From: Caulobacter segnis ATCC 21756
Lineage (GTDB): Bacteria > Pseudomonadota > Alphaproteobacteria > Caulobacterales > Caulobacteraceae
Assembly: GCF_000092285.1 (NCBI RefSeq)
Contig: NC_014100.1
Span: 2,418,001 to 2,482,000, forward strand
Direction of reading: 5' to 3'
Length of the DNA stretch: 64,000 nt
Shown here: positions 1 through 11,992 of the stretch, piece after piece
Numbering within the stretch: the stretch's first letter is position 1
How the letters are laid out: every line of letters starts with the position of its first letter
Program-made: the position numbers and the translations under genes
Notes under the pieces: model-generated
What the model was told of the DNA's origin: nothing
What the model saw: the letters and a program-made list of their open reading frames with translations, nothing else
Database searches by the model: none

Positions 1-382
1 TCTGCTGCTCGGCGTACTTCCCGGCGATCTTCTGAAGATCCCTACGACGCTCTTCGGTGAGCGGCGGGATCGGGATCCGCAGGTTCTGACCTTCGACAAC
101 CGGGTTCAGGCCCAGGCCCGAAGCGCGGATCGCCTTCTCGACCGAGACGACGACGCCGCGATCCCAGACGCTGACGTTGATCTGGCGCGGTTCGGGCACG
201 CTGACCGATGCCACGGCGTTCAGCGGCGTGGTCGAGCCGTAGGCCTCGACCATCACTTGATCCAGCAGGCTGGCGGACGCGCGGCCAGTGCGCAGGCTGC
301 CAAACTCTTCTTTCAGAGCGGCGACGGCCTTGTCCATGCGATCGCGATAGCGCGACAGGACGGGTTTTTCGGCGGCGGCCAT
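1..382 (-). CDS. frr: Ribosome recycling factor, C-terminus beyond the window
   Basis: Splits the 70S post-termination complex together with EF-G in the cytoplasm. The first 127 residues are visible, against a family length of about 185. They show the typical opening helix ([13 protein letters not shown]), the LRTGRAS segment at residues 30-36 and the [13 protein letters not shown] stretch near residue 105. The ATG at 382 is preceded by a GAGGAG ribosome binding site. It lies 26 bp after the pyrH stop on the same strand, so the pair is probably co-transcribed, the usual pyrH-frr order. The remaining C-terminal codons lie outside the window. Confidence 0.97.
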   Translation of the reverse strand, partial: MAAAEKPVLSRYRDRMDKAVAALKEEFGSLRTGRASASLLDQVMVEAYGSTTPLNAVASVSVPEPRQINVSVWDRGVVVSVEKAIRASGLGLNPVVEGQNLRIPIPPLTEERRRDLQKIAGKYAEQQ

Positions 383-408
383 GACGGGCTCTCCTCGCTT
401 TTTCTGGA

Positions 409-1153
409 TTAGGCGGCGGCGCGGTCTTGAGCGACCACGGTGTGGGTCCCCTCGCCTCTCAGGACGCTGAGCAGATTGCCGCGTCCCTTGATCGAGAAGA
501 CAATGATGGGAATGTTGCTGTCACGCATGAGGGCGACGGCGGACGCGTCCATGACGCGCAGATCCTTGGCCAAGACATCCATGTAGCTCAGGCGATCATA
601 GCGCTCGGCCTTCGGATCCTTCTTGGGATCGGCGGTATAGACGCCGTCGACGCTGGTGCCCTTGAACAGAGCGTCGCATTGCATCTCGGCGGCGCGCAGG
701 GCGGCGGCCGTGTCCGTCGTGAAGAAGGGGTTGCCGGTGCCGGCCGCGAAGATCACGACGCGGCCCTTCTCCAGGTGGCGCTGGGCGCGGCGGCGGATAT
801 AGGGCTCGCAGACGGTCGCCATCGGGATGGCCGACTGGACACGCGTCTCGACGCCGATACGCTCAAGGGCGTCCTGCATGGCCAGGGCGTTCATCACCGT
901 GGCCAGCATGCCCATGTAGTCGGCGCTGGAGCGCTCCATGCCCTTGGCGCGCGCCGGCCATGCCGCGGAAGATGTTGCCCCCGCCGATCACCAGGCAAAG
1001 CTCGACGCCCGACTTGACGATCTCGGCGACATCGTCGGCCACGGACTGGACCGTCTTGGTGTCGATGCCATAGGGCGTGTCGCCCATCAGGACCTCGCCC
1101 GACACTTTGAGCAGGATGCGGCGATATTTCTGGGGCGCGCTGGTATCGGACAT
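409..1153 (-). CDS. pyrH: Uridylate (UMP) kinase with an apparent frameshift
   Basis: Phosphorylates UMP to UDP with ATP; cytoplasmic and normally essential for pyrimidine nucleotide and RNA/DNA synthesis. The N-terminal frame (start ATG at 1153) carries KVSGEVLMG (residues 16-24) and [11 protein letters not shown] (57-67). The rest of the enzyme, beginning [12 protein letters not shown] and ending at the TAA at 409, is in another frame. The break sits in the GC-only stretch at about 946-955. The family has an Ala-Ala-Lys-Gly type segment there, which would be restored by two extra bases, giving a protein of about 248 residues. Since the enzyme is essential and no other lesion is visible, a base-calling error is more likely than a real pseudogene. 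It lies just upstream of frr. Confidence 0.9.
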
Positions 1154-1251
1154 GGACCGCTATTCCTGAGTCGTCGGCACGCACATTACGTGCGTTGTAC
1201 AGAAGTGAGATGTGTTTTGCCAACCGCCGCGCACGCGCTGGTGGATGGGCG

Positions 1252-1290
1252 CAAAAAGGGCGCGGCGCGCGTCTAGACGCGCCGCGCCCT
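1252..1290 (-). terminator. Rho-independent terminator of rpsB-tsf
   Basis: Reading the minus strand downstream of the tsf stop, a very GC-rich hairpin (arms AGGGCGCGGCGCG and its complement around TCTAGA, with a two-base bulge) is followed by TTTTT. It separates rpsB-tsf from pyrH. Confidence 0.8.
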
Positions 1291-1330
1291 GAATGTCTGT
1301 CGGGCGCCAAGCGGCGTCCGACGGAAGGCC

Positions 1331-2269
1331 TTAGGCCTGGCCGGTCATCGAAGCGACTTCGGCGGCGAAGTCGTCTTGCTTCTTTTCCACGCCCTCGCCC
1401 AGGGCGAGACGGGTGAAGCCCTTCACGGCGATCGGCGCGCCAAGGGTCTTGGCGGTCTCGGCGACCAGCTGCTCAACCGTCTGGTCCGGGTTCATGACGA
1501 AGGCTTGCTTCAGCAGCACGACTTCTTCCAGGAACTTGCGGATGCGGCCTTCGATCATCTTCTCGACAACCGCCGGGGGCTTGCCCGATTCCAGGGCTTG
1601 CTCGGTGAACACGGCCTTTTCGCGCTCGATGGCGGCCGGGTCCAGATCGTCCGGCGACAGCGACAGCGGCGAGGTCGCGGCGACGTGCATGGCGATCTTG
1701 CGGCCCAGCTCGCGCAGGGCGGCCTTGTCGCCGGTCGACTCGAGGGCGACCAGCACGCCGATGCGGCCGAGGTCCGGCGCGGTGGCGTTGTGGATGTACG
1801 AAGCGACGACGCCGTTCGCGACCGTCCACTTGGCGGCGCGACGGACCATCATGTTCTCGCCGATCGTGGCGATCAGGTTGGTCAGGTGGTCCTGCACGGT
1901 CTCGCCGCCGGCCAGCTTGGCGGCGGTGATGGCGTCGACCGAACCGTCGGTGGCCAGGGCGGCGCCGGCGATCTGACGGGCCGCGCCTTGGAACAGGTCG
2001 TTACGCGACACGAAGTCGGTTTCGGCGTTCACTTCGACGGCCGTGGCGGTTTCGCCGGCGCCCTGGTCGGCGACGGCGATGGCCACCAGACCTTCGGCGG
2101 CGGCCCGGTCGGCCTTCTTGGCGGCCTTGGACAGGCCCTTGGCGCGCAGCCAGTCGATGGACGCTTCGATGTCGCCGTTGTTCTCAGCCAGCGCCTTCTT
2201 GCAGTCCATCATGCCGACGCCGGACTTTTCGCGCAGTTCCTTGACGAGGGCGGCGGTGATCTCAGCCAT
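1331..2269 (-). CDS. tsf: Elongation factor Ts
   Basis: Guanine nucleotide exchange factor that recycles EF-Tu-GDP during translation elongation. The 312-residue product has the N-terminal UBA-like region ([20 protein letters not shown], residues 8-27), the EF-Tu contact motif TDFVSRND and two core subdomains. Length matches the alphaproteobacterial family. The ATG at 2269 is followed directly by MAEITAALV, the standard start. It lies about 100 bp downstream of rpsB on the same strand, and the terminator at 1252-1290 ends the unit. No odd features. Confidence 0.98.
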   Translation of the reverse strand: MAEITAALVKELREKSGVGMMDCKKALAENNGDIEASIDWLRAKGLSKAAKKADRAAAEGLVAIAVADQGAGETATAVEVNAETDFVSRNDLFQGAARQIAGAALATDGSVDAITAAKLAGGETVQDHLTNLIATIGENMMVRRAAKWTVANGVVASYIHNATAPDLGRIGVLVALESTGDKAALRELGRKIAMHVAATSPLSLSPDDLDPAAIEREKAVFTEQALESGKPPAVVEKMIEGRIRKFLEEVVLLKQAFVMNPDQTVEQLVAETAKTLGAPIAVKGFTRLALGEGVEKKQDDFAAEVASMTGQA

Positions 2270-2370
2270 CGAAAATCTCCAGATTCAAACGGTTAGCGAC
2301 CGAGCTTGTTAGCCCGGTCGCATGTCATGGTCGCGACGGTCCCCGCGCTAAGGCGGGGACGCGTGGGAAA

Positions 2371-3195
2371 TCAGCCTTCGGCCGATTCCGGGGCCGCTTC
2401 GGCGGCCGGAGCAGCTTCGGCGGCCGGAGCTTCCGGCGCCAGTTCGCGGGCCAGGGCCGGCTCGACCGGAGCGACCGAGGCGCCCAGGTCCACGCCCGAG
2501 GCGGCTTGGCCGGCGGCCAGGCCGTCTAGGACGGCGTCGGCGATCAGGTCGCAATACAGCTGCAGGGCGCGGGCGGCGTCGTCGTTACCCGGGATCGGAT
2601 AGGTGATGCCGTCCGGATCGCAGTTGGTGTCGAGGATGGCGACGACCGGGATGTTCAGCTTGCGGGCTTCCAGGATCGCGATCGCTTCCTTGTTGGTGTC
2701 GATCACGAACATGATGTCGGGGATGCCGCCCATGTCCTTGATGCCGCCCAGCGACAGTTCCAGCTTGTCGCGTTCGCGGGTCAGCTGCAGCAGTTCCTTC
2801 TTGGAACGGCCTTGAGCTTCGCCGGCCAGGACGCCTTCCAGCTCGCGCAGACGAGCGATCGAGCCCGAGACGGTGCGCCAGTTGGTCAGGGTGCCGCCGA
2901 GCCAGCGGTGGTTCACGTAGTACTGGGCGCAGCGCTTGGCGGCCGTGGCGACCGGGTCGCTGGCTTGGCGCTTGGTGCCGACGAACAGCACGCGGCCGCC
3001 GGCGGCGGCGACTTCACGGACCTTCACCAGGGCTTGGTGCAGCAGCGGGATCGTCTGCGACAGGTCGATGATGTGGATGTTCGAACGCGAACCGAAGATG
3101 TAGCGGTCCATCTTCGGGTTCCAGCGGTGCGTCTGGTGGCCGAAGTGGGCGCCGGCTTCCAGGAGCTGACGCATGGAGAATTCGGGAAGAGCCAT
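2371..3195 (-). CDS. rpsB: 30S ribosomal protein S2
   Basis: Structural protein of the small ribosomal subunit. The 274-residue protein starts [20 protein letters not shown] and contains the S2 signatures [21 protein letters not shown] and [11 protein letters not shown]. The C-terminus is extended by an Ala/Glu-rich tail of about 35 residues, common in alphaproteobacteria. A longer frame continues upstream, but the ATG at 3195 has the family start and an AGGATAAAGG ribosome binding site. First gene of rpsB-tsf. Confidence 0.98.
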   Translation of the reverse strand: MALPEFSMRQLLEAGAHFGHQTHRWNPKMDRYIFGSRSNIHIIDLSQTIPLLHQALVKVREVAAAGGRVLFVGTKRQASDPVATAAKRCAQYYVNHRWLGGTLTNWRTVSGSIARLRELEGVLAGEAQGRSKKELLQLTRERDKLELSLGGIKDMGGIPDIMFVIDTNKEAIAILEARKLNIPVVAILDTNCDPDGITYPIPGNDDAARALQLYCDLIADAVLDGLAAGQAASGVDLGASVAPVEPALARELAPEAPAAEAAPAAEAAPESAEG

Positions 3196-3237
3196 CGGGC
3201 CTTTATCCTTTTTCCGGTTGAACCTCCGCGGACACCC

Positions 3238-3272
3238 CCGTTCCAGACCATTCTGGAGCGGGACCGGAACGG
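3238..3272 (-). promoter_or_regulatory. Possible structured leader of rpsB
   Basis: The rpsB leader can fold into a two-level hairpin: outer arms CCGTTCC (3238-3244) and GGAACGG (3266-3272), inner arms CCAGA (3243-3247) and TCTGG (3252-3256); the two pairings share 3243-3244 and so partly compete. It lies 43-77 nt upstream of the start codon. Ribosomal protein leaders are often autoregulatory, but this structure matches no leader family I can name. The rest of the 3196-3536 gap shows nothing else convincing. Confidence 0.3.
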
Positions 3273-3536
3273 CGACGTCGGGATGTCTCCCCGGCGCAAC
3301 CGAACGTCCACGTGTGGAATGGCCGCGCAGATAGTCGGTGTGGAGCGAAAAAGCAAGCCCGCGCATCGCCTCGGCTCCGGTGAAACATGATCGCGACGGC
3401 TTGAGGCGGTCGCTGGCCGACGTCGTCCTAGCAGGCAGGAGCCACCCGAGCGTGAGCGCATCGTCCACAGGAACCCGGGACGTTGTCGCAAATCTTCCAC
3501 GCGACCGTGGCTCACTGAAGGAAGGCGAGACGAGGC

Positions 3537-4193
3537 ATGACGATGCTCGCGGTGTTCGACATGGACGGCACGCTGCTGAACGGCGACTCCACGGCGCTAT
3601 GGCTGTGGGCGCGCGTCAAACGCTCGCCGCTGCGCCTTCTGGCCACGCTGATGGTCGCCCCGGTCGCCGGACCGATGGTCGCTCTGCCCTTCACGCGCCG
3701 CGCCGGCGCCTCGATCCTCCTCTGGATCGCCACCGCCGGCCTTTCGGAGCAGCAGTTGCTCGCATCCTGCGACGCCTTCGCCCAGGCTTTCGTCGAAAAG
3801 CGATGCAAGCTCGCCTGGAAGGCTCAGGCCTTGGCCGCGCTGGACGGCCACGTCGAGGCGGGTGACCGCGTCGTGGTCGTCACCGCCGCGCCCACGTGCC
3901 TGGCGAACGCTTTGCTGCGAACGCTGGACCGCCGCGTAGACGTCCTGGGCACCTCGTTGAAACCCGGCTTCGGCGGCTGGATCGCGAACATCCACTGCCG
4001 CAACCAGCGCAAGTGCCAAGCCCTCGCCGAGGCCGGCCATGGCGCCCGCTGGGCCTACGCTTATACCGACAGCCTGGATGATCTTCCCATCCTGCGCGCC
4101 GCCGACAAGCCCGTCATCGTCAAGGGCGGCAAGGCGGCGGAGCGGCGGCTGTTCCGCGCGGGCCTGCTGAACGGTCGAGCCGCGGCGTGGTGA
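3537..4193 (+). CDS. HAD-superfamily IB hydrolase (SerB-like phosphatase)
   Basis: Predicted cytoplasmic phosphatase or phosphotransferase of the haloacid dehalogenase fold, 218 residues. Motif I is FDMDGTL with nucleophile Asp8 and acid/base Asp10. Motif II is the VVVVTAAPT strand (Thr near residue 119) and motif IV is [12 protein letters not shown] SerB-like helical cap lies between motifs I and II. The substrate is unknown: subclass IB includes phosphoserine phosphatase and phospholipid-linked enzymes. The start follows a GGAAGGCGAGACGAGG purine-rich stretch. It diverges from rpsB and is probably monocistronic. A second HAD-IB protein (cicA) is encoded at 42.7 kb. Confidence 0.85.
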   Translation: MTMLAVFDMDGTLLNGDSTALWLWARVKRSPLRLLATLMVAPVAGPMVALPFTRRAGASILLWIATAGLSEQQLLASCDAFAQAFVEKRCKLAWKAQALAALDGHVEAGDRVVVVTAAPTCLANALLRTLDRRVDVLGTSLKPGFGGWIANIHCRNQRKCQALAEAGHGARWAYAYTDSLDDLPILRAADKPVIVKGGKAAERRLFRAGLLNGRAAAW

Positions 4194-4204
4194 TATCAGC
4201 GCCG

Positions 4205-4849
4205 TCAGACTGACCTGCGCACCGTGATCGTGATCCAGGGCCTTGTCCCGCCCTCGTAGTCGCCACCGACATGCTGCTCGACAGAGAGGAACTCCCAATC
4301 CGCAGCGGCGCGGTAGGCGTCCACCAGCGCTCCTGCGGAGAAATAGTTGAAGTAACGACCGAGACCGTCTCGCCCCTCTGCTTCGCCAGCCTTGTAGCTG
4401 GCGGCGTGAACTCCACCGGGCTTCAAGGCCTGGTAGATGCGCGCCACCACGCTGGGGAAGGCTGGACGGGGTATGTGGAGCAAGCTGGCGTTCGCCCAGA
4501 CGCCGTCATAGATCGCCGTACAATCCAGTTCATCGAACCGCATTACCCGCACCGGCCGCCCGAGCCTTGCCTCGGCCTGTCTGGCCATGAGCGCGACGCC
4601 ATCCGTGGGATCGACATCGAACCCTAGCGCCAGCATGGCTTCGCTATCCCGTCCGTCCCCGCATCCCAGTTCAAGGATGCGCGCCGCGGTAGAAAGGTGT
4701 TCCAGGAATGCGCCGAGACGCTGGCTTGGCCCATCGCGTGCGCGCTCGGCGTACGCCCTCGCCTGATCCGCGTAGAATCCAAGCGTCTCAAGATCATGAG
4801 CGACGGGTTCGAAAGCATTGTTCGCGGGCGCCGTCATGATCGCTTTCAT
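4205..4849 (-). CDS. Class I SAM-dependent methyltransferase
   Basis: 214 residues with a Rossmann-type methyltransferase fold. Motif I is ILELGCGDG (residues 58-66), followed by DVDPTDG (the acidic end of strand 2), ASLLHIPR and LKPGGVHAASYK. This pattern is seen in small-molecule methyltransferases of the Tehb/UbiE-like groups. The substrate cannot be told from the sequence. ATG at 4849 was chosen; a second in-frame ATG four codons later is equally possible because neither has a strong ribosome binding site. It converges with the upstream HAD gene, 11 bp between stops. Confidence 0.8.
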   Translation of the reverse strand: MKAIMTAPANNAFEPVAHDLETLGFYADQARAYAERARDGPSQRLGAFLEHLSTAARILELGCGDGRDSEAMLALGFDVDPTDGVALMARQAEARLGRPVRVMRFDELDCTAIYDGVWANASLLHIPRPAFPSVVARIYQALKPGGVHAASYKAGEAEGRDGLGRYFNYFSAGALVDAYRAAADWEFLSVEQHVGGDYEGGTRPWITITVRRSV

Positions 4850-4917
4850 GGCCCTTACAGCAGAACCTGTGCGTTCAACCCCGCCCGCCGCAACGTCAGC
4901 CTGGCGCGTCGTCGGAG

Positions 4918-5268
4918 CTAGAACGACTTTCCGTCGACCTGCTGCGGTTTCAGGCCGAACAGATCCACATCGTCCAGGCAGCGCACGTTCACCGCGATCA
5001 TCTCACGACCATCCGGCGCCACACCGCGGCCGAACGCCTGGATGCCGCAGGTCTCGCAGAACAGATGCGAGATCTTGTCGGTGTTGAACTTGAACTCGGT
5101 CAAGGCGTCCTGCCCCTTTTCCAGAGCGAAGGCGTCGGCTCCGGTGAAGGCCAGGATCGATCCCAGCTTGCCGCATCGCGAACAGTTGCAGGTGATCAAA
5201 CCGTCCAGTTCGACATCGACCGCGAACCGGACCCGCCCGCATTGGCAGCCACCTTCACGACGCGCCAT
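4918..5268 (-). CDS. GFA-family (CENP-V/GFA domain) zinc protein
   Basis: 116 residues with the cysteine pattern of the glutathione-dependent formaldehyde-activating enzyme fold: Cys8 and Cys10 (CQCG), Cys27, Cys29 and Cys32 (CNCSRCG), and a later CETCGIQAFGRG. These residues bind structural and catalytic zinc in the family. Most members have no proven substrate, and the name should not be read as proof of formaldehyde metabolism. The ATG at 5268 follows a good GAGAGGT ribosome binding site. It stands alone between dnaE and the methyltransferase gene. Confidence 0.88.
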   Translation of the reverse strand: MARREGGCQCGRVRFAVDVELDGLITCNCSRCGKLGSILAFTGADAFALEKGQDALTEFKFNTDKISHLFCETCGIQAFGRGVAPDGREMIAVNVRCLDDVDLFGLKPQQVDGKSF

Positions 5269-5355
5269 GTTGACCTCTCAATGACCACTCAAGCGATTAT
5301 ACGACATCAAGCGAACAACCCCGGTCAGCCGCGACGCCGGCATAGGAATATTTTC

Positions 5356-8787
<3,432 letters not shown>

Positions 8788-8810
8788 GACCGATCCTCCG
8801 CCTACACGAC

Positions 8811-8900
8811 TCAGGCCACCAGTTGGGCGACCGAGCACATCATCCAGACGAAGCCGACGACGGAAACAAGGGCCAAAGACTCACGCGCCACACGGATCAT
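8811..8900 (-). CDS. sidA: SidA, SOS-induced inhibitor of cell division
   Basis: A 29-codon gene. The ATG at 8900 follows a perfect GGAGG ribosome binding site 5 nt away and the TGA is at 8811. The peptide opens MIRVARES, continues as one hydrophobic segment ([12 protein letters not shown]) and ends QLVA. That is a single inner-membrane helix, residues 9-28. Size, membrane nature, position directly upstream of dnaE and the LexA box match SidA of C. crescentus. From published work, SidA is made after DNA damage and blocks constriction through the FtsW/FtsN divisome. Identity comes from remembered features, not alignment. Confidence 0.92.
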   Translation of the reverse strand: MIRVARESLALVSVVGFVWMMCSVAQLVA

Positions 8901-8928
8901 CGGAACCTCCACAGATTTCTTGTTTTGT

Positions 8929-8957
8929 TCCATATTCCGGTTTTGTTCTGTTCACAA
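8929..8957 (-). promoter_or_regulatory. Predicted sigma-70-type promoter of sidA-dnaE
   Basis: On the minus strand TTGTGA (8957-8952) and TATGGA (8934-8929) are separated by exactly 17 bp. They lie 29 nt upstream of the sidA start. The -35 element is inside the LexA box, so repressor binding would occlude RNA polymerase. Confidence 0.6.
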
Positions 8958-8964
8958 GATGTTC
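8950..8964. promoter_or_regulatory. LexA operator (SOS box)
   Basis: GTTCACAAGATGTTC is a perfect match to the alphaproteobacterial LexA consensus GTTC-N7-GTTC. It overlaps the -35 element of the sidA promoter and also lies 53 bp upstream of the first in-frame ATG (9018) of the divergent nucleoside hydrolase gene. Confidence 0.9.
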
Positions 8965-9053
8965 TTGTCGTGGGCGGCCTATTTTCTGGCGAGCGCCGAG
9001 CCCCTGCGCATGACCCTATGGCCAAGCCGCGCGGATCACGCCAAATCGTCGCC

Positions 9054-10010
9054 ATGCGCCTGATCATCGACACCGACACCGCCGGCGACGACGTTTTCTC
9101 GCTGATGCTCGCCCTCACCCGCCCTCGCGTGGAGGTCGAGGCGATCACCATCGCCCACGGCAATGTCGGCTTCGTCCAGCACGCCGAGAACGCGCTGGTG
9201 ACGCTGGAGCGCTGCGGCAAGGCTGGCGTGCCGGTCTATCTCGGCGCCGAGCGGCCGTTCACCCGCGCGCCGCTTGACGCCGCCTATGTGTTTGGCCACG
9301 ACGGCATGAGCGACAGCCAGTTCGCCAAAGCCGTTCAGCGTCCGGCGGAAGGTCACGCGGTCGACGAGCTGGTCCGGCGGATCATGGCCGCGCCCGGGGA
9401 GATCACCCTGATCGCCCAAGCGCCGCTGACCAACATCGCCCTCGCCTATCTGCGCGAGCCGCGCATCGCCAAGGCGCTGAAGCATCTCTGGATCATGGGC
9501 GGAACCGACAATGGCGTCGGCAACGTCACGCCGGCCGCCGAATACAACCTCTATGTCGATCCGGAGGCCGCCAAGATCGTCGTCAACGCCGGCTTCGACA
9601 TGTCGATCGTCACCTGGACCGAGACGCTGCGCGACGGCCTCTTCACCAGCGCGCAGCTCGCGGAGCTCGAAGCGCTGGGCACGCCGAAGGCCAAGTTCTT
9701 TACCGACGTGAACCGCGCCTCGCTCGCCTTCGCCAGGGAGACCGAGGGATTGGACGGCAGCTTGCATCCCGACGCCCTGACCTGCGCCGTCGCCCTGGAC
9801 GAAAGCCTGATCCTGGAGAGCGAACAGTGCGTGGTCGACGTCGAGACCCTAGGCGAACTGACGCGGGGCTATCTCAGCGTCTCGCACTCCATCCTGCCCG
9901 ACATCGAAGTCGCAGATCCGGCGCTGAAGCGTCGCCCGCCCAACGCGCGTGTGATCAAGCGCATCGATCAGGCGGGATTCTTCGCCGCGATGAAGCAGGC
10001 TCTGCTCTAG
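9054..10010 (+). CDS. Inosine-uridine preferring nucleoside hydrolase family protein
   Basis: Predicted N-ribosyl hydrolase splitting nucleosides to base plus ribose for salvage. The N-terminal IIDTDTAGDD (residues 4-13) carries the calcium-binding DxDxxxDD pattern of the family. Further hallmarks are IAQAPLTNIA, WIMGG, EYNLYVDPEAA (the EfN-D motif) and PDALTCAVALD, which ends the metal site. The length of 318 residues is typical. The frame stays open upstream; the ATG at 9054 gives the family N-terminus, and an in-frame ATG at 9018 (MAKPRG) is the alternative. Neither has a clear ribosome binding site. Divergent from sidA across the LexA box. Confidence 0.88.
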   Translation: MRLIIDTDTAGDDVFSLMLALTRPRVEVEAITIAHGNVGFVQHAENALVTLERCGKAGVPVYLGAERPFTRAPLDAAYVFGHDGMSDSQFAKAVQRPAEGHAVDELVRRIMAAPGEITLIAQAPLTNIALAYLREPRIAKALKHLWIMGGTDNGVGNVTPAAEYNLYVDPEAAKIVVNAGFDMSIVTWTETLRDGLFTSAQLAELEALGTPKAKFFTDVNRASLAFARETEGLDGSLHPDALTCAVALDESLILESEQCVVDVETLGELTRGYLSVSHSILPDIEVADPALKRRPPNARVIKRIDQAGFFAAMKQALL

Positions 10011-10014
10011 CCCG

Positions 10015-10719
10015 TTAGGAGAAGGTGCGGGCCTCGAGGTGCCCGTCCTTCAGCGCCAGGACGCGGTCCATGTAGCGAGCAAGCTCCATGTTGTGCGTGG
10101 CGATCAGGGCGGCGACGCCTTCCTGGCGCGCGATCTCGTACAGCGACTGGAACACCGCCGCGGACGTGGCGGGATCGAGGTTCCCCGTCGGCTCGTCGGC
10201 CAGCAGCAGCTTGGGCCGGTTGGCCAGCGCCCGGGCGATCGCCACGCGCTGCTGCTCGCCGCCCGACATCTGGGCCGGCTGGTGGTTCAGCCGATGGCCC
10301 AATCCGAGCCCTTCCAGCAGTTCCTTGGCCCGCGCATCAGCCTCGCGCTGGCTCTTGCCGGCGATCGAGAGCGGCAGGGCCACGTTCTCGAGCGCGGTGA
10401 ACTCGGGCAGCAGGTGGTGGAACTGGTAGACGAAGCCGACCGTGCCCAGCCGAATGCGCGTACGGACGCGCTCTGAGAGCTTGGAGCACTCGCGGCCTTC
10501 GAGCGTCACCGCGCCGGCGTCGGGATGCTCCAGCAGCCCGGCCGAATGCAGCAGCGACGACTTGCCCGAACCCGAGGGACCGATCAGGCCGACCACTTCG
10601 CCGGGATAGACGTCCAGATCGACGCCGCGCAGCACGGGCAGCGCCCCGGCCTCGGTCTTGTAGACGCGCTCGACCCCGCGCAGGGCCAAGATTGGCGAAG
10701 ACGGTATCGGATTACTCAT
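10015..10719 (-). CDS. lolD: Lipoprotein-releasing ABC transporter ATPase
   Basis: ATP-binding subunit that powers release of outer-membrane lipoproteins from the inner membrane. 234 residues with Walker A GPSGSGKS (47-54), Q-loop [13 protein letters not shown] signature [15 protein letters not shown] and Walker [13 protein letters not shown]. The [11 protein letters not shown] stretch is typical of LolD/MacB-type ATPases. The start overlaps the end of the permease gene by 8 bp, so the two are translationally coupled. The stop lies 4 bp from the stop of the convergent nucleoside hydrolase gene. Confidence 0.95.
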   Translation of the reverse strand: MSNPIPSSPILALRGVERVYKTEAGALPVLRGVDLDVYPGEVVGLIGPSGSGKSSLLHSAGLLEHPDAGAVTLEGRECSKLSERVRTRIRLGTVGFVYQFHHLLPEFTALENVALPLSIAGKSQREADARAKELLEGLGLGHRLNHQPAQMSGGEQQRVAIARALANRPKLLLADEPTGNLDPATSAAVFQSLYEIARQEGVAALIATHNMELARYMDRVLALKDGHLEARTFS

Positions 10720-11992
10720 AGCGGAGCGCCTCCACCGGATCGAGACGCGAGGCCCGCCAAGCGGGCGGCAGGGTCGCCAGCAGGCTCATCAGGGCCGACG
10801 CCGTGACGATGCCCGCGACCTCAACCCAGTCGATCTTCGCCGGGATGTGCGAGAGCATGTAGACGTCGGCGCTGAACACGGCCGTGCCGGTCGCCCATTC
10901 GACGAAGTTCTGGATCGGCGTGATGTAGGTGCAGAACAGCGCGCCCAACGCGAGGCCGCTCAAGGTGCCGGCGACGCCGATCGAGGCGCCGGCCATCAGG
11001 AAGATGCGCAGGATCGCCCCCTGCCCGGCGCCCATGGTGCGCAGGATGGCGATGTCCTTGCCCTTGTTCTTCACCAGCATGACGAGGCTGGAGATGATGT
11101 TCAGCGTGGCGATGGCCACGATGCAGAACAGGATCAGCCGCATCACCTTTCGCTCCACCTGCAGGGCGGTGAAGTAGCTGTGGTTTCGATCCTGCCAGTC
11201 GCTGACGAGAGCGCCTGGACCACTCGCCACCTCGACGGCGTGCTTGTAGTCCTTGGCCTTGTCGGGATCATCCACCTTGATCTCGACATAGTCGACCGAG
11301 GTGTCGCGACCGAAGAACAGTTGGGCCTGCTCCAGCGGCATATAGACGAAAGCCTCGTCGAACTGGCTCATGCCGACGCTGAAGACGCCGCCGACGATGT
11401 AGTTCTTTTCGCGCGTCGAGCTGCCGAACGCGGTCGCCGGTCCTGACGGCGAGATCAAGGTGATGGCGTCGCCGGGACGCACGCCCAGGTTCAGGGCCAT
11501 GCGATCGCCGATCAGCACCATGTCACCGCCGTATTCGCCCTCGCCGAAGCCGGCCAGAGAGCCCTGCTTGATGTTCCCCGCGATCAGGGACATGTGGCGC
11601 AGATCCGCGGTCGTGACGCCCCGCACGATCGCGCCTGTGACCTGAGTCGGGCCGATGACCATGGCCTGGGCCTCGACCATCGGCGCGGCCTGGACGACGC
11701 CCGGCGCGGCCATGATCCGCCGTATCACCGTGTCGCGATCGGGGCCGTTGATGAGCGGCGACTGCGCATAGAGATGGCCGTTGAAGCCGACGATTCTGCC
11801 CAGAAGCTCGGCCCGGAAGCCGTTCATCACGCTCATCACGGTGATGAGGGCGAAGACCGCCAACATCACCGCGCAGAACGAGATGATCGAGATCAGCGCC
11901 ACGCCGCCGTTCTTGCGCTTGGCGAACAGATACCGGCGAGCGACCGAGCGCTCCCAGCGGCTGAAGGGACCGGCGGCGCGGGTGTCTGGCAT
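10712..11992 (-). CDS. lolC: Lipoprotein-releasing system permease (LolC/LolE family)
   Basis: Inner-membrane permease of the Lol export system, 426 residues. The N-terminus has [20 protein letters not shown] followed by the first membrane helix. A large periplasmic domain (about residues 50-270) comes next, then three C-terminal helices near 280-410 of the FtsX type. Only one permease gene is present beside lolD, so it probably acts as a homodimer (LolF-like arrangement); this is inference. The ATG overlaps the proS stop as ATGA. The symbol lolC is the common label for such single permeases. Confidence 0.9.
   Translation of the reverse strand: MPDTRAAGPFSRWERSVARRYLFAKRKNGGVALISIISFCAVMLAVFALITVMSVMNGFRAELLGRIVGFNGHLYAQSPLINGPDRDTVIRRIMAAPGVVQAAPMVEAQAMVIGPTQVTGAIVRGVTTADLRHMSLIAGNIKQGSLAGFGEGEYGGDMVLIGDRMALNLGVRPGDAITLISPSGPATAFGSSTREKNYIVGGVFSVGMSQFDEAFVYMPLEQAQLFFGRDTSVDYVEIKVDDPDKAKDYKHAVEVASGPGALVSDWQDRNHSYFTALQVERKVMRLILFCIVAIATLNIISSLVMLVKNKGKDIAILRTMGAGQGAILRIFLMAGASIGVAGTLSGLALGALFCTYITPIQNFVEWATGTAVFSADVYMLSHIPAKIDWVEVAGIVTASALMSLLATLPPAWRASRLDPVEALRYE

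Noticed and set aside
8788..8838. Longer dnaE starting 17 codons upstream
   Set aside because: The extension overlaps sidA and is not family-like; the ATG at 8787 gives the DnaE N-terminus.
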